Source of the DNA: Theristus sp. LFF4_11
Lineage: Eukaryota > Nematoda > Chromadorea > Monhysterida > Xyalidae
Direction of reading: 5' to 3'
Assembly (NCBI GenBank): GCA_030248135.1
Contig: JASANC010001040.1
Coordinates: forward strand, 1-10,185
Length of the DNA stretch: 10,185 nt
The translations under genes and the position numbers were made by a program. The notes under the pieces are model-generated. The model saw nothing but the letters and a program-made list of their open reading frames with translations, was not told the origin of the DNA and made no database searches. Numbering within the stretch: position 1 is the first letter of the stretch; every line of letters begins with the position of its first letter. Positions 6,301-10,185 of this stretch are shown one piece after another.

Positions 6301-8246
6301 GACTGAAAACGCAAATCTTGCAATTGAGCAGCAGGTTCTCGGCAAATACAGTCGAATCATCGGAGCGCAGTTTCAAGGTTGTTTTTTAATATCTGTTTTA
6401 TCCTCGTCATGCGAGGAAGGTCATTAAACAGTAAACACTACTGGAAAAAGCGACAGGCTTTGACTAATTTGATTTTGGTTTGCCTTGCCAGTGTCTCTGT
6501 TTTCTATTTCCCCAACCCTTCTTGGGCTAATTTGAAATACCGCATAATGAATGAAATTGGTTTCGGTTCTGCGTCTGCAGCTAAAAACCAACGAAATTGT
6601 TGAATGATATCTTCATTAGACGATCTCAGTTGTTGTGGTGTGGTTTGTTCGTTTTTTTTGCTCACTTGTTGTTGGTTATCCTCACTTCAGTTCCCCCTTT
6701 TCGTCAGTCATTTCCTGTAAAAAACATGCATTAAAAAACAGGTATTTAGATGTACGAATGCACGCATGCAAAAAAGGTTGCGAGAACCGTGGTGGAGCTC
6801 ATAAGCTCCACACTGTAAGATAAATGTAGTTGATAGAAAGGAACGATAGCTACACATTGTAAACTAAAAACTCTTACGAAAACAGGAATCAGATCAATCG
6901 ACGATTTCATCTGCGCCGAGGTTCCACTGTTGCAAGCGACCGATTTCTGCGTGTTCTTCGCGAAGTGCTATTGGCCGTCGTGGAAGAAGATCGACGGTGA
7001 CGACCATGAAACGAAACAAAACAGTCCGAAACAACAACAACAGCAACAACAACAAGACCAACAACAACAAGTCCAACAACAACAACAAGACCAACAACAG
7101 CAGCAACAACAGCAACAACAGCAGCAGCAGCAACAACAACAACAAGAGCAACAAAAAGAAGAAGAACAACAACAGTCGGGCAGGTGGCGAGAGTCACCAG
7201 AGTCGGACGTGCACGAAGTCATCCAACCGAGACTGCATCTGATGGTCGCCTATCGTACGAGCATCGGCGAGTATCGCTTCTATCCGATTGAGGTGTGTCG
7301 CTTTTGTGATTTCAGAAACGAACGATACCGTATATGGTGTGACAGACCCACAAAACTCGAAAGAACTAGAAGCTTAGAGAAGCTTATGAAATACTGACGT
7401 GAGATTAAGAAATTATGACGAATGAATTGCGAAAGCTGTGATTGACGTCACAAAGAAATGATGACGCAAATGAAAAGTTATTTTAGGAAATGGAATGTAT
7501 GACATCCAGTGTTAAGCATAGGAGAGAAAACTCCAAAAGTGAATTGAACTGTAAACAACTGTAGACATAACATAAAGTCGTTAGAATTCGTCAGGACCTC
7601 AGCGGGCACTATATAAGGCGAACGCATTTTGTGATCAGAGAGAATTTACTTTTCATTCTTGTCATTGTGTTGCAACGTTGCGATCAGTGTTAATAAACTT
7701 TCTACGTTGAAGTTCGTTGGATTGGAAGTTTTAGCTTAAACGAAAAGAACTGAGGCACTACATTACAATGGTGTCCATTGATCATGTTTCCTTCTGGCCA
7801 GTGGCCAATATACAGTACCAGGCCAGCCATGCGCAACGTTGCCCTCCATCGAGCTCGATCGAGCTCCACAGCAGCTTTGTTACATTTGATGGGCTAAATC
7901 AGGCGCACGCGCTTAAATTTTTCTTTTTGAGAAAGTTGTGGAGCTCCATGGCTCTCGAAACCCTTGATAATTACACTGATTGTATATTCTCTGTATGTAT
8001 ACTTTCAAAATTTCAAAATTACCAATCGCTGGTCAGATCGACCGCCGCGGCAAGTACTTCGTCGAGTGCAGCATGAGCGAGCCGCCGACATTCAGCGGGC
8101 TCGAGGAGCTCGTGACCCATTTCACGGTGTTCTCGTACACGCGGTGTCCGCCGTACAACGCGGCGCACGCGGCTCCGGCCGTCGACGTGTTTCCGTGGTG
8201 GATCGACGATCGGGCGCATCCGAACGGCCGGGCGATGCTCTTGTGA
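111..8246 (+). CDS. Eight-exon gene for a 570-residue protein with a divergent, polyQ-interrupted SH2 domain
   Basis: Exons join as 111-374, 620-854, 2493-2674, 3201-3357, 3491-3578, 6208-6377, 6886-7292 and 8037-8246. Each intron starts GT and ends AG, and the phases agree at every junction (0, 1, 0, 1, 2, 1, 0), giving 571 codons with TGA at 8244-8246. Residues 1-361 are mostly low-complexity, Ser/Pro/Gln/His-rich, with tyrosine motifs at Y150, Y156 (IYDDPP) and Y187-Y197. Residues about 362-545 read as an SH2 domain: a degenerate start (QFQG, 363-366), EVPLLQATDFCVFF (377-390) at the FLVR strand, a polyQ tract (415-462), LHLMVAYR (482-489), EYRFYPIE (494-501), GKYFVE (506-511) and FSGLEELVTHF (520-530). 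SH2 domains normally bind phosphotyrosine and recruit signalling proteins in the cytoplasm, and no kinase domain is present. I do not recognise the orthologue. The start codon is uncertain, because an in-frame ATG at position 3 would add 36 residues. Confidence 0.72.
375..619 (+). other. Intron 1 of the SH2-domain gene
   Basis: This 245-nt AT-rich intron starts GTAAAT and ends ctctttccaatcccag. I see no element or RNA in it. The open frames crossing it have low-GC codon use unlike the exons. Confidence 0.62.
620..854 (+). CDS. Exon 2 of the SH2-domain gene (residues 89-166), tyrosine-motif exon
   Basis: The acceptor is tccaatcccag (AG 618-619) and the donor is GCTG|GTGAGA at 855-856, leaving phase 1. 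The exon begins with an SEISEISE repeat, has a His cluster (HAHHHF), and ends with two tyrosines, Y150 (EYETP) and Y156 (IYDDPP). The second resembles YDxP-type docking sites known for Crk/Nck-class SH2 domains. A longer open frame overlaps at 525-941, but only the frame used here joins both neighbours in phase. Confidence 0.66.
855..1328 (+). other. Intron 2, left part: AT-rich sequence with short TTATAAG repeats
   Basis: No gene is supported here. The motif TTATAAG(A/G)CC(T/C) occurs three times (about 1104, 1196 and 1226), and there is a GTGGGCGGAGTG patch near 1125. The latter shares GGGCGGAGT with the element start at the right edge of the window (10119 onward). It may be a decayed copy of the same repeat, but the match is too short to be sure. 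Confidence 0.35.
1511..1726 (-). pseudogene. Transposase C-terminal fragment (minus strand, left arm)
   Basis: The reading frame starts IISFKHRMSSFIENNGKHIE and ends in an acidic stretch with DDDNDVYLESK. It is the inverted counterpart of the plus-strand tail at 2068-2271 (HRMSAIIENNEKDI ... DDDNDDYPESK). The two copies differ at many codons yet both remain open. That suggests they diverged before or during amplification, not through recent inverted duplication alone. Confidence 0.65.
1802..1942 (-). pseudogene. Transposase fragment, last part of a DDE domain (minus strand)
   Basis: The minus strand reads KLKQVREWLSASFGDRWIGR followed by MGTIEWPERSPDMKP. This closely follows the RWIGRRGPIEWPPRSPDLTP pattern known from invertebrate Tc1/mariner-type transposases, where the aspartate in RSPD belongs to the region of the catalytic triad. 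The frame ends in a stop soon after, because the left half of the element has lost the following segment. There is no N-terminal DNA-binding domain or first catalytic aspartate in the window. Confidence 0.75.
1946..2271 (+). pseudogene. Transposase C-terminal fragment (plus strand, right arm)
   Basis: The plus strand reads GLEHLKEIVYRSAPNIFDNL, which corresponds to the LWGHLK..VY..PP region that follows RSPD in this family, then SGVQKINDDRALHQ. After a frame change it continues as HRMSAIIENN with an acidic tail (SEDEAKDELEP, DDDNDD) to the stop at 2271. It picks up where the minus-strand fragment at 1802-1942 leaves off, so consecutive parts of one protein lie on opposite strands. Confidence 0.7.
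2493..2674 (+). CDS. Exon 3 of the SH2-domain gene (residues 167-227), proline-rich
   Basis: The acceptor is caactttttcag (AG 2491-2492). The one base carried over from exon 2 completes a GCG codon. The exon encodes a Ser/Pro/Tyr-rich stretch with YPTPPSPPVYAV in the middle and a WPQRPHHGPYSAQQYW end. GC content and GC3 are far above the flanking intron. The donor is TGGCAG|GTCAGC (GT 2675-2676). A second donor at 2684 (ATA|GTATGA) is also in phase and would add three residues (VSI). The proline-rich part could bind SH3 or WW domains, which is inference. Confidence 0.7.
2675..3200 (+). other. Intron 3 of the SH2-domain gene
   Basis: This 526-nt AT-rich intron runs from GTCAGC to cacgtaaccag. 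I find no repeat, RNA or additional exon in it. The only open frames are short and lack the GC3 bias of the exons. Confidence 0.6.
3201..3357 (+). CDS. Exon 4 of the SH2-domain gene (residues 228-279)
   Basis: The acceptor is cacgtaaccag (AG 3199-3200), phase 0. The donor is GAAG|GTGAGA (GT 3358-3359), a strong consensus, leaving phase 1. The exon encodes an acidic, Ser/Thr-rich segment with a VGPYNVLDSP tyrosine motif and a WDPFSDDEHTPP stretch. No domain is recognised. Confidence 0.7.
3491..3578 (+). CDS. Exon 5 of the SH2-domain gene (residues 280-308), 88-nt microexon-like
   Basis: This small exon is too short to show up as an open frame of its own. Exon 4 ends in phase 1 and exon 6 needs two carried bases, so an intervening exon of length 1 mod 3 was required. 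The 88-nt block with acceptor atgagtttcag (AG 3489-3490) and donor GAAAG|GTTGTG (GT 3579-3580) meets that need exactly. It encodes a charged stretch (DERERSDKKRTRLYEKC) running into PADVHSFSE, which then reads smoothly into the Ser-rich start of exon 6. Confidence 0.64.
3885..3928 (+). repeat. Perfect 22-bp tandem duplication
   Basis: The unit GGACTCCATTGTAGACGATG plus GA occurs twice back to back with no mismatch (3885-3906, 3907-3928). Each unit contains an inverted CTCCAT...ATGGAG. A T-run follows. It sits inside the Helitron-like element and looks recent, since it is identical while the neighbouring satellite is degenerate. Confidence 0.9.
4010..4740 (+). repeat. Degenerate ~95-118-bp tandem satellite inside the Helitron-like element
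   Basis: About seven divergent units repeat the pattern ACAAAAG.GG...GTTTTGC, TATTCAG.A, TTTTGTCATTT..A..CT and TGGCTTAGGT. Two 190-bp higher-order units are nearly identical: 4241-4430 and 4431-4620, both starting GCTTTGCTACGGGTATTCAG. Each contains two basic units of different type. Central tandem arrays are known in non-autonomous Helitron relatives such as DINE-1 or HINE elements. Confidence 0.8.
4789..4807. repeat. 19-bp near-palindrome near the Helitron 3' end
   Basis: CAAAATGCA-A-TGCATTTTG is a perfect inverted repeat around one central base. It lies about 70 bases upstream of the terminal hairpin. Its function is unknown. Confidence 0.6.
4876..4892 (+). other. Helitron 3'-terminal hairpin
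   Basis: A perfect 7-bp stem (CCGTGCC / GGCACGG) closes on a GTA loop, nine bases before the terminal CTAG at 4902-4905. This spacing and GC content fit the replication-termination hairpin known from Helitrons. Confidence 0.75.
5054..6115. mobile_element. Second TA-inserting element with ~220-bp terminal inverted repeats, 1062 bp
   Basis: The termini are CAGGGTGGGCCAAAAAA at 5054 and its complement ending at 6115, with TA on both sides (5052-5053 and 6116-6117). The inverted arms match from the tips to about 5272 and 5895. The tip shares CAGGGTG..CCAAAAAA with the element at 1331-2462, placing both in the same broad Tc1/mariner-type group, but the rest of the arms is unrelated. The central 620 bp has no transposase signature I recognise, so it is probably a non-autonomous element. 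It lies in intron 5. Confidence 0.8.
5530..5724 (+). other. Unassigned open frame in the middle of the second inverted-repeat element
   Basis: About 63 codons are open and end at TAA/TGA around 5724 (…FASRYEQ). The frame is preceded by a possible acceptor ttcaccatag. Codon use is not GC3-rich, so it does not resemble the host exons, and no phase gap remains to be filled between exons 5 and 6. It could be a remnant of the element's own gene or chance. No family is recognised. Confidence 0.2.
6208..6377 (+). CDS. Exon 6 of the SH2-domain gene (residues 309-365)
   Basis: The acceptor is gccttttccag (AG 6206-6207). The first base completes the AG|C codon from exon 5. The exon begins serine-rich (SSSMYSSESS), continues through RSQSDDWDRSR, and ends GKYSRIIGAQFQ, where the SH2 domain appears to begin. 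The donor is CAAG|GTTGTT (GT 6378-6379), phase 1, the same weak GTTGT type as exon 5. Confidence 0.68.
6378..6885 (+). other. Intron 6 of the SH2-domain gene
   Basis: This 508-nt AT-rich intron runs from GTTGTT to gaaaacag. It contains a perfect 8-bp-stem hairpin, GTGGAGCT-CATA-AGCTCCAC, at 6792-6811. I see no other feature in it. Confidence 0.6.
6886..7292 (+). CDS. Exon 7: first half of the SH2 domain with polyQ insertion (residues 366-501)
   Basis: The acceptor is tacgaaaacag (AG 6884-6885), and the split codon G|GA is glycine 366. SH2 landmarks are GIRSIDD (366-372), AEVPLLQ (376-382) and DFCVFF (385-390), where the FLVR strand should lie. A polyQ tract fills 415-462. LHLMVAYR and EYRFYPIE then look like the central beta strands. 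The domain usually spans about 100 residues, but here it is lengthened by roughly 80. The donor is ATTGAG|GTGTGT (GT 7293-7294), phase 0. Confidence 0.72.
7032..7175 (+). repeat. CAA/CAG repeat encoding a 48-residue glutamine-rich tract
   Basis: The tract is an interrupted run of CAA and CAG codons. It reads as Q8-D-Q4-V-Q5-D-Q18-E-Q2-K-E3-Q3 in the exon 7 frame. The longest pure run is 18 codons and mixes CAA with CAG, so it is not a simple CAG microsatellite. The other two forward frames would give polyN/S or polyT-type runs, but only the Gln frame is in phase with exons 6 and 8. Confidence 0.9.
7610..7617 (+). promoter_or_regulatory. TATA box within the LTR-like block
   Basis: TATATAAG is followed by GGCGAACGC. 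A start site would be expected about 25-30 bases downstream, near 7640-7650. It faces the same way as the host gene. Confidence 0.45.
7692..7697 (+). terminator. Intronic AATAAA polyadenylation signal
   Basis: AATAAA is in the sense direction between exon 7 and exon 8, inside the LTR-like block, and is followed by a T/G-rich stretch (GTTCGTTGGATTGG). Used as a poly(A) site, it would cut off the second half of the SH2 domain. Confidence 0.4.
7851..7866. repeat. 16-bp perfect palindrome
   Basis: GAGCTCGATCGAGCTC reads the same on both strands. It lies in intron 7, downstream of the LTR-like block. No function is assigned. Confidence 0.6.
8037..8246 (+). CDS. Exon 8: second half of the SH2 domain and C-terminus (residues 502-570)
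   Basis: The acceptor is atcgctggtcag (AG 8035-8036), phase 0. The exon opens IDRRGKYFVE, which continues the strand left open by exon 7, and carries FSGLEELVTHF, the clearest SH2 signature in the protein (the helix B region, usually F.SLEELV.HY). It ends with a 40-residue tail that includes FPWW and stops at TGA 8244-8246. GC3 is high throughout and falls at the stop. Confidence 0.78.
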   Translation: MDRRGKYFVECSMSEPPTFSGLEELVTHFTVFSYTRCPPYNAAHAAPAVDVFPWWIDDRAHPNGRAMLL

Positions 8247-8259
8247 TAGTGAAGGCTGT

Positions 8260-8275
8260 CCATCCATCCATCCAT
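8260..8275 (+). repeat. (CCAT)4 microsatellite in the 3' UTR
   Basis: Four copies of CCAT lie 14 bases after the stop codon of the SH2-domain gene. Confidence 0.85.
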
Positions 8276-8307
8276 GCATTTATATTTCGCAAAAAGCAGC
8301 AATATCT

Positions 8308-8313
8308 AATAAA
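8308..8313 (+). terminator. Polyadenylation signal of the SH2-domain gene (first)
   Basis: AATAAA lies 62 bases after the stop codon at 8246. This is the nearest canonical signal and gives a short 3' UTR typical of compact invertebrate genes. Confidence 0.5.
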
Positions 8314-8557
8314 CTGTAGGAACAGCATGTGGTACGGACCCATAAGTCTGTTAATTATCCGATATGTTGACTGATATGATTCATCTGCACCGCACCCACC
8401 ACCTTGCATCACATATGATTTCATTTCTTTTTCCTCTGGCTGTGTTGTTTGTCTCGATTGTTATACATGCGCACAAAACCATGGACTGTATATTCAAGCA
8501 ACATTATTCAAACAACACGTGCAATACGATCTGATAATGTGATTCAGTCAATACGCG

Positions 8558-8563
8558 AATAAA
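8558..8563 (+). terminator. Second, distal polyadenylation signal
   Basis: AATAAA is followed by GTGTACCTGG, a G/T-rich context. It could provide an alternative longer 3' UTR for the SH2-domain gene. Confidence 0.4.
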
Positions 8564-8987
8564 GTGTACCTGGTATTAATATTATCAAATCATAATTGAC
8601 TGCCTCACGGTTTAAAATGAGAAGCAGGGACATTCTCTGCTGGAGCATAGGGATCAGCAAGAAACGCCAAAAGATACTTGCTTGGTTCGTGGTTCAGATG
8701 GTTTTTCTTATCAAAAAATAACAACTGAGGATATGTAATGTGTTGCCACGCCAGAACATTAAACATTGGAAAACCTCTCCGGATATTTTTCTTCCGCCTT
8801 GTTTAACCCTTCGTGTCTTTCACCGATTGGTGGTGGTCGTTTGTAAAAACCGATAAAAAAGCCAGTCAGTCGGTTGCTTTTTTCATTAATGTTCCTTTTC
8901 ACACCCCTTTACACTCACAATACATATTTATCTAGCTACGACTTGTTATCAACCACACATCCATCACCATCAGCCATATACATCATC
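8564..8987 (+). other. Intergenic stretch upstream of the second candidate gene
   Basis: I see no gene or repeat here. The last 110 bases are pyrimidine- and C/A-rich (CACCCCTTTACACTCACAAT and similar), which resembles a 5' UTR. The frame of the downstream ORF stays open back to an ATG at 8874, so the start could be further upstream than annotated. Confidence 0.35.
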
Positions 8988-9534
8988 ATGGTGCCGCCCT
9001 GGTTGCTGATGCTGTCGCTAATCATACCAGTACTGACGATACTGCCGGTAACGCACCAAAAAAGCGCATCACTTTTATTGGTTACCAGTAGTAGTGCGTT
9101 CAAATCAGAGCATGTAATCCCTACAAAAACAACAACCAACGTGCCGGCATTTCCAGTCTGTCCTGTGTTGTCGTCGGTTGCGCAAGAAGAAGAAGAAACG
9201 AAGGCCTCGCCGCCGGAGCGGTGACGTGCTCGAGTTGATCTCCGTGATGAAGTCGCCCAGCGGTGGCACGTCGCCGAACGACCGCGCGGTCGCGTCCTCG
9301 TTGACGATCGAGCCGACGGCGGCGACGAAAACGACACGCAGAGTGATTGATGTGCCGTCAGCGGCAGAGTCATTGGCGTCACAGCGGACACAATACGACG
9401 ACCAACCGGAGCAGCAAGAGAGACGCAAGGGATCCGGCGACGAACAGCACCAAGGAGGGGTGGTGCCCAGTGAAACGGTGTCGACGACGACGACTGCGGT
9501 AAAATGGGTGCATGAATGTGATGTGCATTCATGA
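8988..9534 (+). CDS. Candidate two-exon gene: hydrophobic N-terminus, basic cluster and Ser/Thr-rich tail
   Basis: Exon 1 (8988-9113) starts at ATG and encodes 42 residues with a hydrophobic run WLLMLSLIIPVLTILPV at 5-21, a signal peptide or signal anchor. A 43-nt intron (9114-9156; CAT|GTAATC ... catttccag|TCT) shifts the frame by one and leads straight into the long open frame of exon 2 (9157-9534), giving 167 residues. Exon 2 starts CCRRLRKKKKKRRPRRR, a basic cluster, then a hydrophilic Ser/Thr/Gln-rich region. Its GC3-rich codons (CCG, ACG, GCG, GAC) match the SH2-domain gene. The start is uncertain, since the frame is open from 8874. I recognise no family, and it could also be the 3' part of a larger membrane protein. 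Confidence 0.42.
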
Positions 9535-9709
9535 AGCAGTATTTAGTGACACGCATCAGCGATGTTTTAACGCGGCTTCATGAATGCCCCTCCCCTCCTC
9601 CCCACTACTGCACTCTGTTCTACTGTTAAACGCTTTTTTATCATTTCTTTTGGTTGTGCGACTCAATACATACGGTATGGCCGAGTAAACATGGCATCTT
9701 GTTTTTCAG

Positions 9710-9760
9710 GGTACAAAGAACGCGGCGCCACATTTGAACGAAAGAAAAAAGAATTTCTGA
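9710..9760 (+). CDS. Possible third, terminal exon of the downstream gene
   Basis: A good acceptor, cttgtttttcag (AG 9708-9709), precedes a short open stretch. With the donor GCG|GTAAAA at 9499-9500 (phase 0), exon 2 would end at 9498 and continue here for 16 residues (GTKNAAPHLNERKKNF) to TGA 9758-9760. Total length would be 172 residues. Either this spliced end or the unspliced stop at 9534 is possible from sequence alone. Confidence 0.28.
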   Translation, partial: GTKNAAPHLNERKKNF

Positions 9761-9784
9761 AATCCAATTGTGAATCAAATTGAT

Positions 9785-10118
9785 CGTATAAATTAATAAT
9801 TAATTTTTTTCGTGCTGTTCTATTCGTTCTTCATTTTGTCCACTCCAAATATAGTATCTGGATTTCTTAATAAACACAACTCCTAGTCTGAAACTGGTCT
9901 CATTTTGCGTAAGAAACGAAAAGGACTGTCTTATTTATTCGGCCATACTGTAAACAGTAGTAAACAAACACCTCAAAAGCAAGATTTCAGCCGTAATCAA
10001 AAGAAAACTGAATCACACTGAGGAACTGTGGCCACCAATTTTTTAAACTGAAGTTGCCAGGAAATTTCCACTTCTCAACGTGCAAAAATAAACCTGATTT
10101 AGTGAGGCAATTGACATA
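9785..10118 (+). other. AT-rich intergenic sequence
   Basis: No gene is supported here. It contains the two AATAAA motifs already noted and nothing else that I can identify. Confidence 0.4.
9869..9874 (+). terminator. Polyadenylation signal for the downstream candidate gene
   Basis: AATAAA lies about 110 bases after the candidate third-exon stop and 335 after the exon 2 stop. Another AATAAA is at 10087-10092. Confidence 0.4.
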
Positions 10119-10185
10119 CAGTCGAACTCTAAATTATAGCGACTCGGCAGAGTCGTTGACAGAAATTGCTGTGGGGGCGGAGTTT
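10119..10185 (+). mobile_element. Partial pogo-like terminal inverted repeat running off the window
   Basis: TA at 10117-10118 is followed by CAGTCGAACTCTAAATTATA and GCGACTC. This resembles the CAGTCGAACCTC..TATAACGA tip seen in pogo/Tigger-like elements of many invertebrates. Only 67 bases are present, so the other end and the transposase cannot be checked. An inverted GACTC...GAGTC lies just inside. Confidence 0.4.

Larger units (their letters stand above)
7496..7767 (+). mobile_element. Candidate solo or truncated LTR in intron 7
   Basis: The block starts TGTATGAC (7496) and ends CATTACA (7767), so its ends pair as TGTA...TACA. It holds a TATA box (TATATAAG, 7610-7617) and an AATAAA (7692-7697) 75 bases later, the order expected for U3-R-U5. 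The ending is followed by A then TGGTGTCC, which has the TGG start of a tRNA primer-binding site. No target-site duplication, second LTR or gag-pol coding is visible, so a truncated 5' LTR or a chance promoter-like block are both possible. Confidence 0.4.

Noticed and set aside
6894..7222. PolyL, polyV/A, polyC and polyN/S frames over the CAA/CAG repeat
   Set aside because: They are the five other readings of the same repeat. None connects in phase to neighbouring exons.
7768..8076. 102-codon open frame starting after the LTR-like block
   Set aside because: Its ATG overlaps the putative primer-binding region, the codon use is not like the exons, and no gag motif (such as a CCHC knuckle) is visible. 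Most of it lies in intron 7.
8936..9556. 206-codon open frame on the minus strand over the downstream gene
   Set aside because: It is long, but its upstream half is Arg/Ser-rich in the way antisense frames of GC3-rich genes are. The plus-strand frame has the same codon preferences as the SH2-domain gene. Kept as an alternative only; strand-specific RNA would settle it.
9580..9783. 67-codon open frame as a separate small gene
   Set aside because: Its first half has intron-like composition, and a clear acceptor (tttttcag, 9709) sits inside it. Only the part after the acceptor is considered, as a possible terminal exon.
1..10185. tRNA, rRNA, CRISPR or bacterial-type operons
   Set aside because: No T-loop GGTTCGA with a matching acceptor stem, no rRNA core sequences and no regularly spaced short repeats were seen. 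The satellite at 4010-4740 is tandem without spacers.

Overview
The window looks like nuclear DNA of an invertebrate animal. Coding blocks are short, rich in G/C at third codon positions, and separated by AT-rich introns with GT...AG borders that are packed with transposon remnants. Several acceptors are of the T-rich ...ttttcag/ttccag type common in nematodes and one candidate intron is only 43 nt, so a nematode is my best guess. That is an inference, and I do not name a species. There are no bacterial operons, rRNAs, tRNAs or CRISPR arrays that I can see.

Positions 111-8246 (+) hold one gene that I could assemble as eight exons: 111-374, 620-854, 2493-2674, 3201-3357, 3491-3578, 6208-6377, 6886-7292 and 8037-8246. 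All eight share one open frame across seven GT...AG introns with matching phases, for 1713 nt including the stop, or 570 residues. The first two thirds are low-complexity Ser/Pro/Gln-rich sequence with several tyrosine motifs. The C-terminal third reads as a divergent SH2 domain, split between exons 7 and 8, with a 48-residue glutamine-rich tract inside it. The position of the usual phosphotyrosine-binding arginine seems to hold phenylalanine. This is most likely an adaptor-type or scaffold protein of tyrosine-kinase signalling.

The introns hold the mobile DNA. Intron 2 contains a 1132-bp fold-back Tc1/mariner-type element (1331-2462) made of two inverted copies of the 3' part of a transposase gene. 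Intron 5 contains a 1258-bp Helitron-like non-autonomous element (3648-4905) carrying a ~100-bp tandem satellite, followed by a second long-inverted-repeat TA-inserting element (5054-6115). Intron 7, between the two SH2 exons, contains an LTR-like block (7496-7767) with a TATA box and an AATAAA in the same orientation as the gene.

Downstream, 8247-8987 is 3' UTR and intergenic DNA with two AATAAA signals. Positions 8988-9534 (perhaps to 9760) hold a second, smaller candidate gene on the same strand. It has a hydrophobic N-terminal segment, a 43-nt candidate intron that restores the reading frame, a very basic cluster and a Ser/Thr-rich tail. The last 67 bases look like the start of a pogo-like terminal inverted repeat running off the window.
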